Below, one piece after another: positions 37,007 through 46,621 of a stretch of 64,000 nt of DNA. Positions within the stretch are counted from its first letter, which is position 1, and the number at the start of each line of letters is the position of its first letter. The stretch spans positions 1 through 64,000 of the forward strand of contig NZ_JAEUFG010000005.1 of the NCBI RefSeq assembly GCF_018588585.1. Reading direction: 5' to 3'. The notes below the pieces were generated by a model. That model was not told the DNA's origin, did not search any database, and saw only the letters and a list, made by a program, of their open reading frames with translations. The position numbers were made by a program, and so were the translations under genes. This DNA comes from Bacillus sp. SM2101 (GTDB lineage Bacteria > Bacillota > Bacilli > Bacillales > SM2101).

Positions 37007-37924
37007 TTGAGAAAGTCCGTCGTTGCAGATGGTGCTCTATTACTTATAGCTTTCGTATGGGGTACCACTTTTGTTCTCGTGCAAAATGCTATTTCTTTTT
37101 TACATCCATTTTCCTTCAATGGTATTCGTTTTTTTATAGCTGGAATATTTTTATTGTGCTGGCTTATTATGTTTAATAAACAACAATTAAAACAGCTAAA
37201 TGCAACAATGTTCATGTCTGGAGTAATATTAGGCATTTGGCTCTTTCTTGGTTATGCATTTCAAACATTTGGATTATTGTACACAACTTCATCTAAAGCT
37301 GGATTTATTACTGGTCTAAGTGTTGTACTCGTTCCTATATTCGCGGTTTTTTTATTAAAAAATAGCATGACACGTAATGGCATAGCTGGTGCTATGCTAG
37401 CGACGATAGGTCTTTATATGCTAACGATGGGTGACGAAGTTTCAATTAATCGGGGTGATGTTCTTGTACTATTTTGTGCCGTATCATTTGCGATGCATAT
37501 TATATTAACAGGTAAATACACGAAGCGTTTCCCGAGTTTAATTCTAACTGTCACGCAAATCTTAACGGTGGCTTTTTTATCATTATTACTAGCGTTTCTT
37601 TTTGAAGATTGGAGAAATCAATTACAAATAAACATTTTACTTCAGAAGGAAGTATTTATAGCTTTAGTAGTTACTTCAATCTTTGCAACAGCCTTAGCAT
37701 TTTTAGGACAAACTTTTTTTCAAAAGTCCGCTACTCCTACTCGAGTTGCGTTAATATTTGCAACTGAACCAGTATTTGCTTCTTTAGCCGGATTTTTTTG
37801 GGCGAATGAGCAATTAAGCCACATTGCAATTATAGGCTGTATTTGCATTTTTAGTGGCATGGTGCTATCAGAATTACCTGAAAGGAAAAATAAAGAAGTG
37901 AAATGTAGTACAGGAGTCGATTAG
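37007..37924 (+). CDS. EamA/DMT-family transporter
   Basis: 305 aa with ten predicted membrane helices forming two EamA repeats (ADGALLLIAFVWGTTFVLVQNAI and GDVLVLFCAVSFAMHIILTGKY as starts of each half). Such proteins export amino acids or other metabolites; substrate not predictable. The TTG at 37007 lies 9 bp after AAAGGAAG. The longest frame would add 47 residues with no ribosome site. A terminator follows. Confidence 0.88.
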   Translation: MRKSVVADGALLLIAFVWGTTFVLVQNAISFLHPFSFNGIRFFIAGIFLLCWLIMFNKQQLKQLNATMFMSGVILGIWLFLGYAFQTFGLLYTTSSKAGFITGLSVVLVPIFAVFLLKNSMTRNGIAGAMLATIGLYMLTMGDEVSINRGDVLVLFCAVSFAMHIILTGKYTKRFPSLILTVTQILTVAFLSLLLAFLFEDWRNQLQINILLQKEVFIALVVTSIFATALAFLGQTFFQKSATPTRVALIFATEPVFASLAGFFWANEQLSHIAIIGCICIFSGMVLSELPERKNKEVKCSTGVD

Positions 37925-37944
37925 AAACGCTCCTGTTTTCTTTA
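37910..37944 (+). terminator. Terminator of the EamA gene
   Basis: ACAGGAG/CTCCTGT stem followed by TTTTCTTT, overlapping the stop codon. Confidence 0.75.
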
Positions 37945-37970
37945 TGTATTAATTTTTAGCCTATAAGAAA

Positions 37971-38249
37971 TTACATAAGGTTTTTAATGTAGGCAAATTG
38001 TACAGCTTCTTCGCGAGTTTTAATGTTGTTCTCTTGGAAAGATTCTAGTAAAGAGACAAAAAAACTTCCATCAAACTCCTTTTGTACCTTTAAAGTTATT
38101 TCTATCGCTGAATTAACTAGTTCATCTGTTGATTTTGTGTATTGCTGACCGAATGTAATAAATCCTAGCGCATCTTCTCGGAAATGAAAGCCTTTATTAG
38201 TTAAGTATTGAATGTATTCTTCGACTGTAAAAGCCTTATGTTTTATCAT
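37971..38249 (-). CDS. Small helical protein, DUF6123-like
   Basis: 92 aa, soluble. The blocks YIQYLTNKGFHF, ALGFITFGQQYT and VQKEFDGSFFVSLLES are what I recall of DUF6123 in Bacillaceae. Function unknown. I see no strong ribosome site beyond a weak AGGG before the ATG ending at 38249. Convergent with the EamA gene. Confidence 0.65.
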   Translation of the reverse strand: MIKHKAFTVEEYIQYLTNKGFHFREDALGFITFGQQYTKSTDELVNSAIEITLKVQKEFDGSFFVSLLESFQENNIKTREEAVQFAYIKNLM

Positions 38250-38429
38250 TATGCCTCAACCCTATCTTAATTTCGTTCGAATCCACAAAAAGTTTGGATA
38301 ACACATTCCTTATATTAACGTAAATTCCTTAAAATATCTATTCGTTTTTTCAACGTTATGCGCTAACAATGTTATGGACATGATGATGCGCTAACAATGA
38401 GAGGACATAATAGAACTTTATTAATGAAA

Positions 38430-38752
38430 GGCTCTTTTCATCTTTGTTGCTATCGTGCCTAAACTAGAAGATTAAGATTTCGTTTTACGTAATAGTGATG
38501 CTTTACAGAAGAATAGATGCCCATAACACTAAATGTATAGGTGTTTACATCTTAGATCGTAGAGCTTCAATCAAAGAGAAAATAGCCTGATGAAAGACTC
38601 TTTTCGTAAACTTTGTTGCTTTTTCACTAAAAATGGGCTGTATGATGAGTTTTATTAAGCATTGTAAAAGCATAAAAAAGCCATGAACGCTGTGGTTTTA
38701 CGTGCTTCTGTATTAGAACGAGAAGCAACAATTAAAGGGAAAAAAGACTATT
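38430..38752 (+). repeat. Two tandem copies of the dispersed repeat
   Basis: Unit one from 38430 (GCTCTTTTCATCTTTGTTGC, GATGCCCATAACAC, GGTGTTTACATCTTAGA). Unit two from about 38596 (CTCTTTTCGTAAACTTTGTT, ATGATGAGTTTTATTAAGC, AAGCCATGAACGC). The remainder of 38250-38839 has no gene. Confidence 0.78.
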
Positions 38753-38839
38753 GAAAAGAGACTAATCTAAGTTATTTAATGAGAGGTCAATTCATAATAA
38801 ATGATGAAATGGATAAAATATTAGATGGAGGTGAGGTTG

Positions 38840-38974
38840 TTGACTAAACAAAGTAAAACGAGAGGGCGAGTTAGTTCAGGAGTAAATCCACAAGGTTATG
38901 GACAAGGATCTGCTGCAAACAATTCTCCAAAAAGCAAGCTAGAGAATGTTGCAAAGATGAAAAATACAAAATAA
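38840..38974 (+). CDS. sspL: Small acid-soluble spore protein L
   Basis: 44 aa. The core RGRVSSGVNPQGYGQGSAAN followed by SPKSKLENVAKMKNTK aligns with B. subtilis SspL (GRLTGGVTPQGDLEGN...ELEERAKKSNTK). Minor SASP packed in the spore core. The TTG start is 8 bp after GGAGG. In B. subtilis sspL also lies just before ypbS. Expected control is sigma-G; I did not define the promoter. Confidence 0.88.
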   Translation: MTKQSKTRGRVSSGVNPQGYGQGSAANNSPKSKLENVAKMKNTK

Positions 38975-39113
38975 CAGCATGATCATAGATCATAAACATA
39001 CGGTATGCTATTACAATTGCTACTATAATAATAAAGGCATGTAAAACCCCAACAGTCAGCATTTTATGTATCAATTACAAATGGATGACTTTGGGGTCAA
39101 TAAACTTTTACAT

Positions 39114-39251
39114 TTACTCTTCTTTTTTACGGTTTTTCATTTTGTTTGATTCAACTTCTGCATATGACGCAAATTCATTGTTATAGTCATTTTTCTGTTT
39201 AGCGTTATTATTTCTTTGTGCATTTGCATTACCTGCTTTTGTTCTTCCCAT
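39114..39251 (-). CDS. Small Asn/Lys-rich protein, gamma-SASP-like
   Basis: 45 aa. Ribosome site GGAG 9 bp before the ATG. The sequence MGRTKAGNANAQRNNN then NNEFASYAEVES recalls the EFAS.. protease site region of gamma-type SASP, and the tail is very basic (KMKNRKKEE). Likely a small spore protein; the family is not certain. Confidence 0.6.
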   Translation of the reverse strand: MGRTKAGNANAQRNNNAKQKNDYNNEFASYAEVESNKMKNRKKEE

Positions 39252-39334
39252 TTTATCGTACTCCTTTACGGCTATTTAGGAGGTCGATCAAACCTCCAAG
39301 CTTAGTATAGGAAATTTGTACGAACATATACTTA

Positions 39335-40159
39335 TTAATTTTTTACAATTTCATTATCATCATACGATATCCAATCACTCCAGCTGCCCACATAGAGTTT
39401 AATATTATTATAGCCAGCTTCTTTTAAAGACAAATAATTTGGGCATGCAGTAACGCCAGATCCACAATAGACGATTATATTTTCATCCTTATCGAGTTGT
39501 AAGAACCTGCTAATCTGCTCATCACTCGTTTTCCACATACCATTGGAATGTAGACTATCTTTCCAATAGTAATTAATAGCTGATGGAATATGTCCAGCAA
39601 GCTGATCAATAGGTTCTTCAATTCCTGCATATCTACTATTTTCTCTCGAATCAATAATAACAGCGTCATTACGTTGGCTATGCATTTTAACTTCTTCCAT
39701 AGTTACCAACATATCATGCTGAATACGCGGAGTAAAAAAACTTCTTGTTACTGTTGGTATATCCGCTGTTATTGGCATGTGCCTTTCTTTCCATGCGGTA
39801 TATCCACCATTCAAAATTTGTACATGCTTTAATCCAACATATAATAACATCCAGCAAAAACGTGATGCAAAGGCTCCTCCTTGATCGTCATAAGCTACTA
39901 CCCTAGTATGTTGATCAATTCCTGCTGCATATAATTTTTCACAGAATTCTTCAATGTTTGGCAGTGGATGACGGCCTCCGTACTTTTCAATAGGGCCTGA
40001 TAGGTCCTTATCTAAATCAAAATACAATGCACCTGGGATATGCCCTTGTATATAGCTGTTTAATCCTGCCGCAGGGTCTTCTAAGTGAAATCTACAATCA
40101 ATGATTCGAACATTTGAAATATGTTTGTGTAACCAATCGACTTCAACAATATGTTTCAT
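39335..40159 (-). CDS. Sulfurtransferase with two rhodanese domains
   Basis: 274 aa. Two tandem rhodanese domains (about 1-125 inactive, 145-274 active). The catalytic Cys is in VYCGSGVTACPN; a CGSGVTA loop is the 3-mercaptopyruvate sulfurtransferase type rather than the thiosulfate type (CRKGVT), as inferred from family comparison. It transfers sulfane sulfur to thiols or cyanide. The ATG ending at 40159 follows AAAGGAGAGAGG. Single gene in an accessory position. Confidence 0.9.
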   Translation of the reverse strand: MKHIVEVDWLHKHISNVRIIDCRFHLEDPAAGLNSYIQGHIPGALYFDLDKDLSGPIEKYGGRHPLPNIEEFCEKLYAAGIDQHTRVVAYDDQGGAFASRFCWMLLYVGLKHVQILNGGYTAWKERHMPITADIPTVTRSFFTPRIQHDMLVTMEEVKMHSQRNDAVIIDSRENSRYAGIEEPIDQLAGHIPSAINYYWKDSLHSNGMWKTSDEQISRFLQLDKDENIIVYCGSGVTACPNYLSLKEAGYNNIKLYVGSWSDWISYDDNEIVKN

Positions 40160-40462
40160 GTCCTCTCTCCTTTCCATTTATATAAACTTGGCATAGAAGC
40201 TAATGGGTAAAACAAGTATAAATATATACTCCTTTAGCTCTCTTCTTCAAAAAGGAAATTAGTTAATGAACTTAAACATCTTGTAAATTACATAGGTAAT
40301 TGTTTAGCTCGTACTTTTTCTACGTTAAAACAATTCGCATTGATTAAACTTGTGCTCATAGCTCGTGGTTAATAAAAGAATGTAAGCGCTTTGCTTATCA
40401 AAACTCATTTCATCTATAAGAAGAAACTATTACAAACCACCTTTAAAATTGTCACTTCCGTA

Positions 40463-40612
40463 GGCTCTTTTCGTAAACATTGTTGCTATTGTTATCAAAT
40501 TAGTACTATAAAAAGTGGTTGTTGTACAGAAGAAAAGATGGCACGAACTCTATTTGTGTACGTGTTTCTTCTTAATACGAAAAACAGCAATCAATGCGAA
40601 AACAGCTTTTCC
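40463..40612 (+). repeat. Dispersed intergenic repeat copy (most complete)
   Basis: GGCTCTTTTCGTAAACATTG, ACAGAAGAAAAGATGGCACG, TTGTGTACGTGTTTCTTC, TACGAAAAACAGCAATCAAT and GCGAAAACAGC. The open frames across it are not genes. Confidence 0.82.
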
Positions 40613-40626
40613 GTAACAACAACGTA

Positions 40627-40905
40627 TTACTGACCCAATTTATTTACAACAAGCTTTTGTGCGTACTCTTTAACCATCATGTTAGTAACATATTTCCTCG
40701 TAGGACTAACTCCCTTACTAGCTAGTGCATTTATTTGACTTGTTATTTCGTTAATGCCATCAACAGAATAAGGTTGATTCGCTTTACACAATTCAAGAGC
40801 CTCTTCAATTAAAGCTTCTCTTTGATTGTCCAATTGTACAAAAATCTGAATATGGCGATGCTGACTTTGTGAATGACTCGTAATTGCTTTGTGTACTTCT
40901 GACAT
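40627..40905 (-). CDS. ypbS: DUF2533 protein YpbS
   Basis: 92 aa helical, soluble protein. The VHKAITSHSQSQHRHI start and VSPTRKYVTNMMVKEYA end fit DUF2533 (YpbS). Function unknown. AGGAGG is 7 bp before the ATG. It lies 11 bp downstream of dynA, so it is the last gene of a dynA-ypbS unit, as in B. subtilis. Confidence 0.85.
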   Translation of the reverse strand: MSEVHKAITSHSQSQHRHIQIFVQLDNQREALIEEALELCKANQPYSVDGINEITSQINALASKGVSPTRKYVTNMMVKEYAQKLVVNKLGQ

Positions 40906-40916
40906 GAGAGTTCCTC

Positions 40917-43900
40917 CTAAATATCCATATAACTCACTATAGATTGGCGTATTTCCTGTAACAAGGATACATCTACATTATCTGATAATGCAAGAATTAT
41001 TCCTTCATAATAATCTTCATTTTCGTTTAATAACTTTTGCAGAGATGCTTGTACATATTGGTCGAAATTATACTGGTAATGGCTTGTCACTTGAGTTTTC
41101 ATAGCTTTTAAAAAGCTATGTATAGGCTCCTCTAATTGCTTAACTATTTCATCACTCATCTTTTGTTTACCGTGTTTTTCGAAGAAAGTTTTTGCGTTTT
41201 TATACATCCCTATTACTTTATTTTTATTGACTTGATCTCCAATAAAAGGATAGTGAAAAGCTGGTGTAGGAAACTCAAACTCACTATTTATATTAAATTG
41301 TAAATGATCGTTTATTCCCACAATACGAATATTTATATCTTCTAATATTTCAGCAACTTGTTTTCGTAAAAATGCTTCAACACGTAGACTAGTTGCCCGT
41401 ATTTCCTGTTCTAAATCGAACGATATTGCCGACAGTAATTCCTCTAATGCACCTTCCAATTTCACTTGAATATTTTTACCATCTTCACGTAAGGTCGAAG
41501 GGTTAAAACTTTCTTTAAATAAATCTGAAAAACGTAAAAAGTTCCGTTGTTGAATATAATAGACTAATTCTGTTATTTCTTGATCAATTGACCGCTTTTG
41601 ACTGTCGATCTGGTAAGTGCTAATGATAGATCGAATGCTTTCTCGTTCATCTGTGGCTGCTAACAGCTTGCTATTTTTTTCGTCATTGCTGGTAGTTGCT
41701 GTTTTGATATAGTCATCTAACATATTGTTTACTTTCTCTATATCCGTGTAAGCAGAGCTTATCGTGATCTCTGCCAGTTCTTCGATGATAAATGTTTTAA
41801 AATCTCGTTCAAAACGTAAGATTCCTGAATAGTCTCCCATCTCAACATCAGCATCATTAGAATCATTTTGTTTTGCTGTTAGCGCCTTATGACTAGAGAT
41901 TGGATAAAGACGTGGGTCCCTTATACCGTAAGAGACAAGTTGCTCGTCAACAAAGTTCATAACTGAACCGAGTTCCTCTTCTGAATGAGCCAAATCAGAT
42001 GCGTTAACTACAAAGAACATTTTATCCATACTAAAAGTATCTTTCACTCTTCCGAGCTGAATAATAAATTCTCTATCTGCTTTGGAAAACGCATGGTTAT
42101 AGTAAGTGACAAATAGAATGGCATCTGCATTTTTAATATAATCGAATGCTACATCTGTATGTCGAGCGTTCACTGAGTCCGCACCTGGAGTGTCAACTAA
42201 TGATATACCTTGGCGTGTTAACTCACTATCAAAGGCTAGTTCAATCCATTCAACGAAGCACGCTTTTTCTTCTACAGATACATAGTCGGAAAAGGCAGCA
42301 AGGCTAGTGGTGATGATAGAGCCTAAGTTTTTGGACATTGTAGCATATCCACTACAAACAGCATGTAGAAAAGAATAATGTGATTGATCTCGACTATCAA
42401 TAACCTGCTGACGATATGTACCTTGCTTTAATAACTTAATCGCATCTTCCAAAGTGCTAGCTTTCAAATTAAATATTTTTAACGATTGTTGCACATCTTC
42501 AAATATTTGTTGCTGTGTCTTTAATTTAACTTTTACCGTCCCATGTGGAAATTCGTCAGATGGTGGAATAATTTTGTTAATCGTTGCTGTTGTCGGATTA
42601 GGTGAAACTGGTAATACCTTATCTCCTAGGAGCGCATTCGCAAACGATGATTTACCTGCACTAAAAGCTCCAAATAATGCGACTGTAAAGTTTCTATTTT
42701 CAAGCCTTTCAGACTTTTCACGTAGCTCTTTAACAACCGTTGCAAAACCAGGTGTTGCTGATATTTGATTGCAAACATGGTTTAAGTATTTAATCGTTTC
42801 GTTAACGCGCCCCCCTTGATTACGATTGTTACGTAGTGTCAAGTTTGTATTATCTAAACTGCTATGAATCACTTGACTATCAGTTACTTCATTATCTTGA
42901 TTTGCATCTTCCATTGAAGTAAAGACAATATGTTCTTCCAATAAAGCTTTCAACTCTTCATTATCCTGAGGAAGTTCATTTTGTCTATGAAGAAGATTAT
43001 TTAGAGATTTTCTATGTCTCTCCTCCATCGATACCAATTGATCAAGCCCTGATTTAGCATCCATCAAATTGTTTTGCTGCTTAAGTATATTTTGTAACAT
43101 ATCAATTTGTGTACTCGTATGCTTGTTCAACTCAATGATTATTTTATTAATAATTTCATATGTTTCATCACGACACATCCTCTTAATCATTTGAACTACA
43201 TCATTCGTATATGTCAGGACATAATCACCCGTTAGTCTTGCTCCTTTTTTTAATATGTTTTCCAGCATAGAAGATTCAAGTGTAATGGAGAAAGTTTGAA
43301 TGTCTCTAGTCAATTCATCTTCAAGAATAGCCTGTTTTTTACAGAATTCTAAAAAATAATCCTTAATATGCCATTCCAGTTGTGAAGAAATCTTATCCTT
43401 TATATCTTCACACAGTACATCTAAGCGATCTTCTCGTTCCTTTGCAATTTTCTTTTTGGAGCTGAATAATCCTATTTTGAAATCAGCTTGACTAGCTTCA
43501 ATAAATGCTCTTGCATGTTCTCTAGTAGAATATGGCATAAGATATGCATTGTCTAAAATAGCCTGTATGTCTTTTTTGCAATTTAACTCTGCGCTTTCCA
43601 ATGCTTGTTGTTTCTCATCGATTTCTTGTTGTACATTATTTATGTTTGATAGAAGTTCTTCTCGTTCATTTACAGGTAAATGAGAAAGAGTTTTTTCAAA
43701 TATATTTTGCTGATCTAATGTTTTGTTTACATAATATTGCAAATGTTCATTTAGTAATTTTTCAGCCGCTAATAAGCTAGTTTTTATGAGGAGGCTATCC
43801 TTTTCGTTGATTTTTTTCTGCAACAATTTTTTGACGCTAGCTAATTCATTTAATGGATGATCCTTTTTCTTTAAAGATGTGTAAAATATACCATCTGCTT

Positions 43901-44597
43901 CAACTTTCCAATTTAAAAAAGAATTTTTAACACCGTTTGCAAAATCAAAAAAACTAACTTCCTGTTCCTGGTGCTTATCAATTTGATTAATGATTAAATA
44001 TACTTCTTTTCCACGATCCTTTAATTCCTTTGCAAATAGAAAATTTTCTTCTGATTGTACATGGTTATAATCCATTACAAAAAATATCGTATCTGCGATG
44101 TGAAGAGCCGATTCGGTCGCCAAACGATGCGCATCATCAGTAGAGTCGATCCCAGGAGTATCCATAATTGAAACCCCTAACGGAATGGAAGTTGTTTCTA
44201 CACTAAGTTCAATAGATGCGACTGAATCACCATCTTTACAAAGAGATTTCACAAGTTCATAATTATACGGACCTTCATATTGCACCACTTCACCACTATG
44301 AAAGTAAACGCGTGCATACTTGTTTCCCCTCTTTACTTTAACAAGGTTGGCACTTGTCGGAATCGGACTAGTAGGCAATAGCTGTTCACCTATTAATTCA
44401 TTGATCATACTTGACTTCCCTGCCGAAAAATGGCCACAAAAACCAATGGTAAATTCCTCACTTTGAAGTTTTTTCATTAATTGAACAATTTTCGACGCGG
44501 TTTGGCTATCACCTTCATCATTAATTTTATGATAAATATCGAACAATCCACTCGTAATATTTTGAGTTGTGTACTTTTTAACCCCTGTTTGCCCCAT
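40917..44597 (-). CDS. dynA: Bacterial dynamin-like membrane fusion GTPase DynA
   Basis: 1226 aa with two fused dynamin modules. First GTPase: P-loop GHFSAGKSSMINEL, switch DTPGIDST, base motif NQID. Second GTPase (around residue 610): GAFSAGKSSFANALLG, DTPGADSV, VNASD. Long coiled-coil stalks follow each. B. subtilis DynA (YpbR) tethers and fuses membranes and helps against phage and pore stress. Both P-loops are complete here. The ATG ending at 44597 is 8 bp after AAGGGG. Likely co-transcribed with ypbS. Confidence 0.95.
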   Translation of the reverse strand: MGQTGVKKYTTQNITSGLFDIYHKINDEGDSQTASKIVQLMKKLQSEEFTIGFCGHFSAGKSSMINELIGEQLLPTSPIPTSANLVKVKRGNKYARVYFHSGEVVQYEGPYNYELVKSLCKDGDSVASIELSVETTSIPLGVSIMDTPGIDSTDDAHRLATESALHIADTIFFVMDYNHVQSEENFLFAKELKDRGKEVYLIINQIDKHQEQEVSFFDFANGVKNSFLNWKVEADGIFYTSLKKKDHPLNELASVKKLLQKKINEKDSLLIKTSLLAAEKLLNEHLQYYVNKTLDQQNIFEKTLSHLPVNEREELLSNINNVQQEIDEKQQALESAELNCKKDIQAILDNAYLMPYSTREHARAFIEASQADFKIGLFSSKKKIAKEREDRLDVLCEDIKDKISSQLEWHIKDYFLEFCKKQAILEDELTRDIQTFSITLESSMLENILKKGARLTGDYVLTYTNDVVQMIKRMCRDETYEIINKIIIELNKHTSTQIDMLQNILKQQNNLMDAKSGLDQLVSMEERHRKSLNNLLHRQNELPQDNEELKALLEEHIVFTSMEDANQDNEVTDSQVIHSSLDNTNLTLRNNRNQGGRVNETIKYLNHVCNQISATPGFATVVKELREKSERLENRNFTVALFGAFSAGKSSFANALLGDKVLPVSPNPTTATINKIIPPSDEFPHGTVKVKLKTQQQIFEDVQQSLKIFNLKASTLEDAIKLLKQGTYRQQVIDSRDQSHYSFLHAVCSGYATMSKNLGSIITTSLAAFSDYVSVEEKACFVEWIELAFDSELTRQGISLVDTPGADSVNARHTDVAFDYIKNADAILFVTYYNHAFSKADREFIIQLGRVKDTFSMDKMFFVVNASDLAHSEEELGSVMNFVDEQLVSYGIRDPRLYPISSHKALTAKQNDSNDADVEMGDYSGILRFERDFKTFIIEELAEITISSAYTDIEKVNNMLDDYIKTATTSNDEKNSKLLAATDERESIRSIISTYQIDSQKRSIDQEITELVYYIQQRNFLRFSDLFKESFNPSTLREDGKNIQVKLEGALEELLSAISFDLEQEIRATSLRVEAFLRKQVAEILEDINIRIVGINDHLQFNINSEFEFPTPAFHYPFIGDQVNKNKVIGMYKNAKTFFEKHGKQKMSDEIVKQLEEPIHSFLKAMKTQVTSHYQYNFDQYVQASLQKLLNENEDYYEGIILALSDNVDVSLLQEIRQSIVSYMDI

Positions 44598-44830
44598 ATA
44601 CAATACCCCTTAACATTCTGACTGATTAGTTATTTTCTTATTTTACAATATTAAATATGATGTTTCATAGTAAAACTATAAATTATTAAGAAAAACCCTA
44701 GTATCATGAAGATTTTGAAATTGAGCAACAAAGCCATATCACTTTCCTATCTCTAATCAGGCTCAATACGAAATAGGCAAAGAAATTATTTTCTTTCCCA
44801 AAGGACATACATTGTAGTCATTTTTAGGAC

Positions 44831-45025
44831 GCTCTACGTAAACGTTGATTTCAATATTAACCTAGTTGACGATTTATAAGCTTGACTCCTAAGATTCAAT
44901 AACTAATTTTCTTTCTTAGCTTAGTTTCGTGGCATCTTTTCTTCAATATCATAATGAAAACCAAATAAGACTTCTATAGTAATTTTGTATAAAAAGCAGC
45001 ATAGTTTGCGAAAGGTTCTCAAATA
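44831..45025. repeat. Dispersed repeat fragments in opposite orientation
   Basis: A + strand head (GCTCTACGTAAACGTTG, 44831) faces a minus-strand copy (about 44880-45025: TTTCGCAAACTATGCTGC, GAAGAAAAGATGCCACG). A further fragment ATTTGTTGCTATTTTTAC is near 45110. No gene in 44598-45313. Confidence 0.65.
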
Positions 45026-45313
45026 ACAAGCACCTTGAGCATTACATATCTAGTTATTTAAAAAACACAAACATGTAAGGTCTGAAAAAACAGATAAACA
45101 TCGTTCATAATTTGTTGCTATTTTTACAAAAATACAACATATAAAGGAAGGTTTTGGACAAAATCAACGGATTGTTCTATCAAGCTATGTAACTCTAATT
45201 AAATGTGAGTATAACGATAACTTTAAATAAAACGGAAGACCATTGTGAAGAGTTTCAAATAAAAAGGACTTCCCCTGTTTGGAGAAGTCGAACGTTTTAA
45301 AGGAGTTGTTGTT

Positions 45314-45439
45314 GTGCATTATTATTATAAATCTAATAATCATTACGTTCAGCACACAATTATTGGAATTGCACTATTAAATCTATTAAAATTTATTAAA
45401 TCTATTAAATTCATTACACAAAACAATATTATGAGGTAA
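45314..45439 (+). CDS. Small Ile/Lys/Asn-rich peptide, 41 aa
   Basis: A GTG 8 bp after AGGAG opens 41 codons. The N-terminus is Tyr/His/Asn-rich (MHYYYKSNNHYVQH), followed by a hydrophobic-basic stretch (IIGIALLNLLKFIKSIKF). The DNA is low-complexity: ATTAAATC recurs. It is 63 bp before the CheX-like gene. Expression is uncertain. Confidence 0.4.
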   Translation: MHYYYKSNNHYVQHTIIGIALLNLLKFIKSIKFITQNNIMR

Positions 45440-45502
45440 TATAGTAATGGGTATATTTTACCCGATTACAATCCCTGAAATAAAGATGGAGGTGAATTCA
45501 GT

Positions 45503-45958
45503 TTGGCCACATTAAGTTCAAAAGTAACAGGTGTTTTAAACAGCACTATTCATGTAGTTAAAACCGTAGTACCAATAGATGTAACAATTGATAAACCAGC
45601 GTTATTCACTCAACCGTTACTGCAATCCTCAATGGGCGTGTTAATTGGTATAACTGGGGATATAAGAGGAAGGTTAATAATAGAGGGAAACCCAACTGTA
45701 TTTGGTGGAGTTGGTGAAATCATGTTCGGTATGCCTCTTGAGGGAGAAATGCTTGAATCATTTACAGGAGAGTTTGGTAATATGATTGCAGGTAATTTGT
45801 CTACACAACTTTCTCAACAAGGGATCAATATTGATATTACACCTCCTACAGTGTTAGTTGGTCAAACAAAAATCTACGGCTTTGAAAAAGCCTTTAGAGT
45901 TCCCATTCAAGTGGAAGCGATGGGAGAAATGCAAATCATTTTAATGATTGAAATGTAA
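45503..45958 (+). CDS. CheX-like phosphatase-fold protein
   Basis: 151 aa. The CheC/CheX active motif E-x2-N is Glu90/Asn93 in FTGEFGNMIAGN, followed by a second glycine-rich beta strand region. CheX proteins dephosphorylate CheY-P. No chemotaxis or flagellar gene is in the window, and only one such motif is present, so it acts at a distance or on another response regulator. The TTG start follows GGAGGTGAATTCAGT. A terminator follows. Confidence 0.85.
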   Translation: MATLSSKVTGVLNSTIHVVKTVVPIDVTIDKPALFTQPLLQSSMGVLIGITGDIRGRLIIEGNPTVFGGVGEIMFGMPLEGEMLESFTGEFGNMIAGNLSTQLSQQGINIDITPPTVLVGQTKIYGFEKAFRVPIQVEAMGEMQIILMIEM

Positions 45959-45977
45959 TCAAATACACAACCAAGCA

Positions 45978-46008
45978 AAACAATCGACAAATAGTCGGTT
46001 GTTTTCTG
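45978..46008 (+). terminator. Terminator of the CheX-like gene
   Basis: AACAATCGAC/GTCGGTTGTT stem followed by TTTTCTG, 20 bp after the stop. Confidence 0.8.
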
Positions 46009-46017
46009 CTTTTAATT

Positions 46018-46176
46018 GCTTGTTTTCGTATTAATTGGTGTTATTCGTTCTTAGATATAAGCACATATAAATCAGTTGTGATGGCACCTTTACTATTTTA
46101 TCATTGCTGAACTTTAATAAAACTCATCCCTCTGCCCATTTTTAGTAAAAGTAGGAACAAAGTATACGAAGAGGGT
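46018..46176 (-). repeat. Dispersed intergenic repeat copy
   Basis: On the minus strand: CCTCTTCGTATACTTTGTTC, GATGAGTTTTATTAAAG, AGGTGCCATCACAAC and AATACGAAAACAAGC. Confidence 0.75.
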
Positions 46177-46289
46177 ATTTTAATGTCACTTCCAGCCCTA
46201 TAACTATCACCTTATGACAAAAGTCACAAGCAGACAACTCAAATCTATTTAACTATTTCACATTTTTTTCACAAATTGTTTTTATTTTT

Positions 46290-46305
46290 TGTGATATTTA
46301 TCACT
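46290..46305. promoter_or_regulatory. Crp/Fnr-type operator upstream of cbaDBA
   Basis: TGTGATATTTATCACT, a TGTGA-N6-TCACT palindrome. A TATTAT/TATCAT -10 element lies about 30 bp downstream (46324-46332), the class II activator spacing. Same architecture as at hcp. Confidence 0.72.
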
Positions 46306-46456
46306 GATAAATTAATTTATCACTATTATCATAGTGTTTATATTACATATGAACAATTTGTGAAAACCTAATAACTGTATGGATTTTACACATTAGTCTA
46401 GTAAGATAATAGTGTAATAATAGGAAATTTGTTCAATAGCGAAGGGAGTGAGAGAG

Positions 46457-46603
46457 ATGCCGAAAACTGAGCTTCAAAATCAAAAAACTAAAATAGAAAG
46501 TGAGCCTTCATTAAAAGGAGCGTTAGCTTCAGTAATGTTGTTGGGTTTCTTTCTAATCATTACTTGGTTGGGAGTTTATTTTTTATTTGTAGACCGCTTA
46601 TAG
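46457..46603 (+). CDS. cbaD: Cytochrome ba3 oxidase subunit IIa (CbaD)
   Basis: 48 aa with one membrane helix (about 22-45: ALASVMLLGFFLIITWLGVY). Position immediately before the CuA subunit and the Trp/aromatic-rich helix identify the small subunit IIa of ba3-type oxidases. GAAGGGAG precedes the ATG. First gene of the operon; 18 bp to the next gene, which has its own GGAGGGG site. Confidence 0.85.
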   Translation: MPKTELQNQKTKIESEPSLKGALASVMLLGFFLIITWLGVYFLFVDRL

Positions 46604-46621
46604 AAGGAGGGGAATTAGTCG

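Noticed and set aside
38871..39074. 67-codon minus-strand frame
   Set aside because: Antisense to sspL, which has a ribosome site and clear family match.
40391..40633. 80-codon frame across the 40463 repeat
   Set aside because: Frame is not kept in other repeat copies; explained by the repeat.
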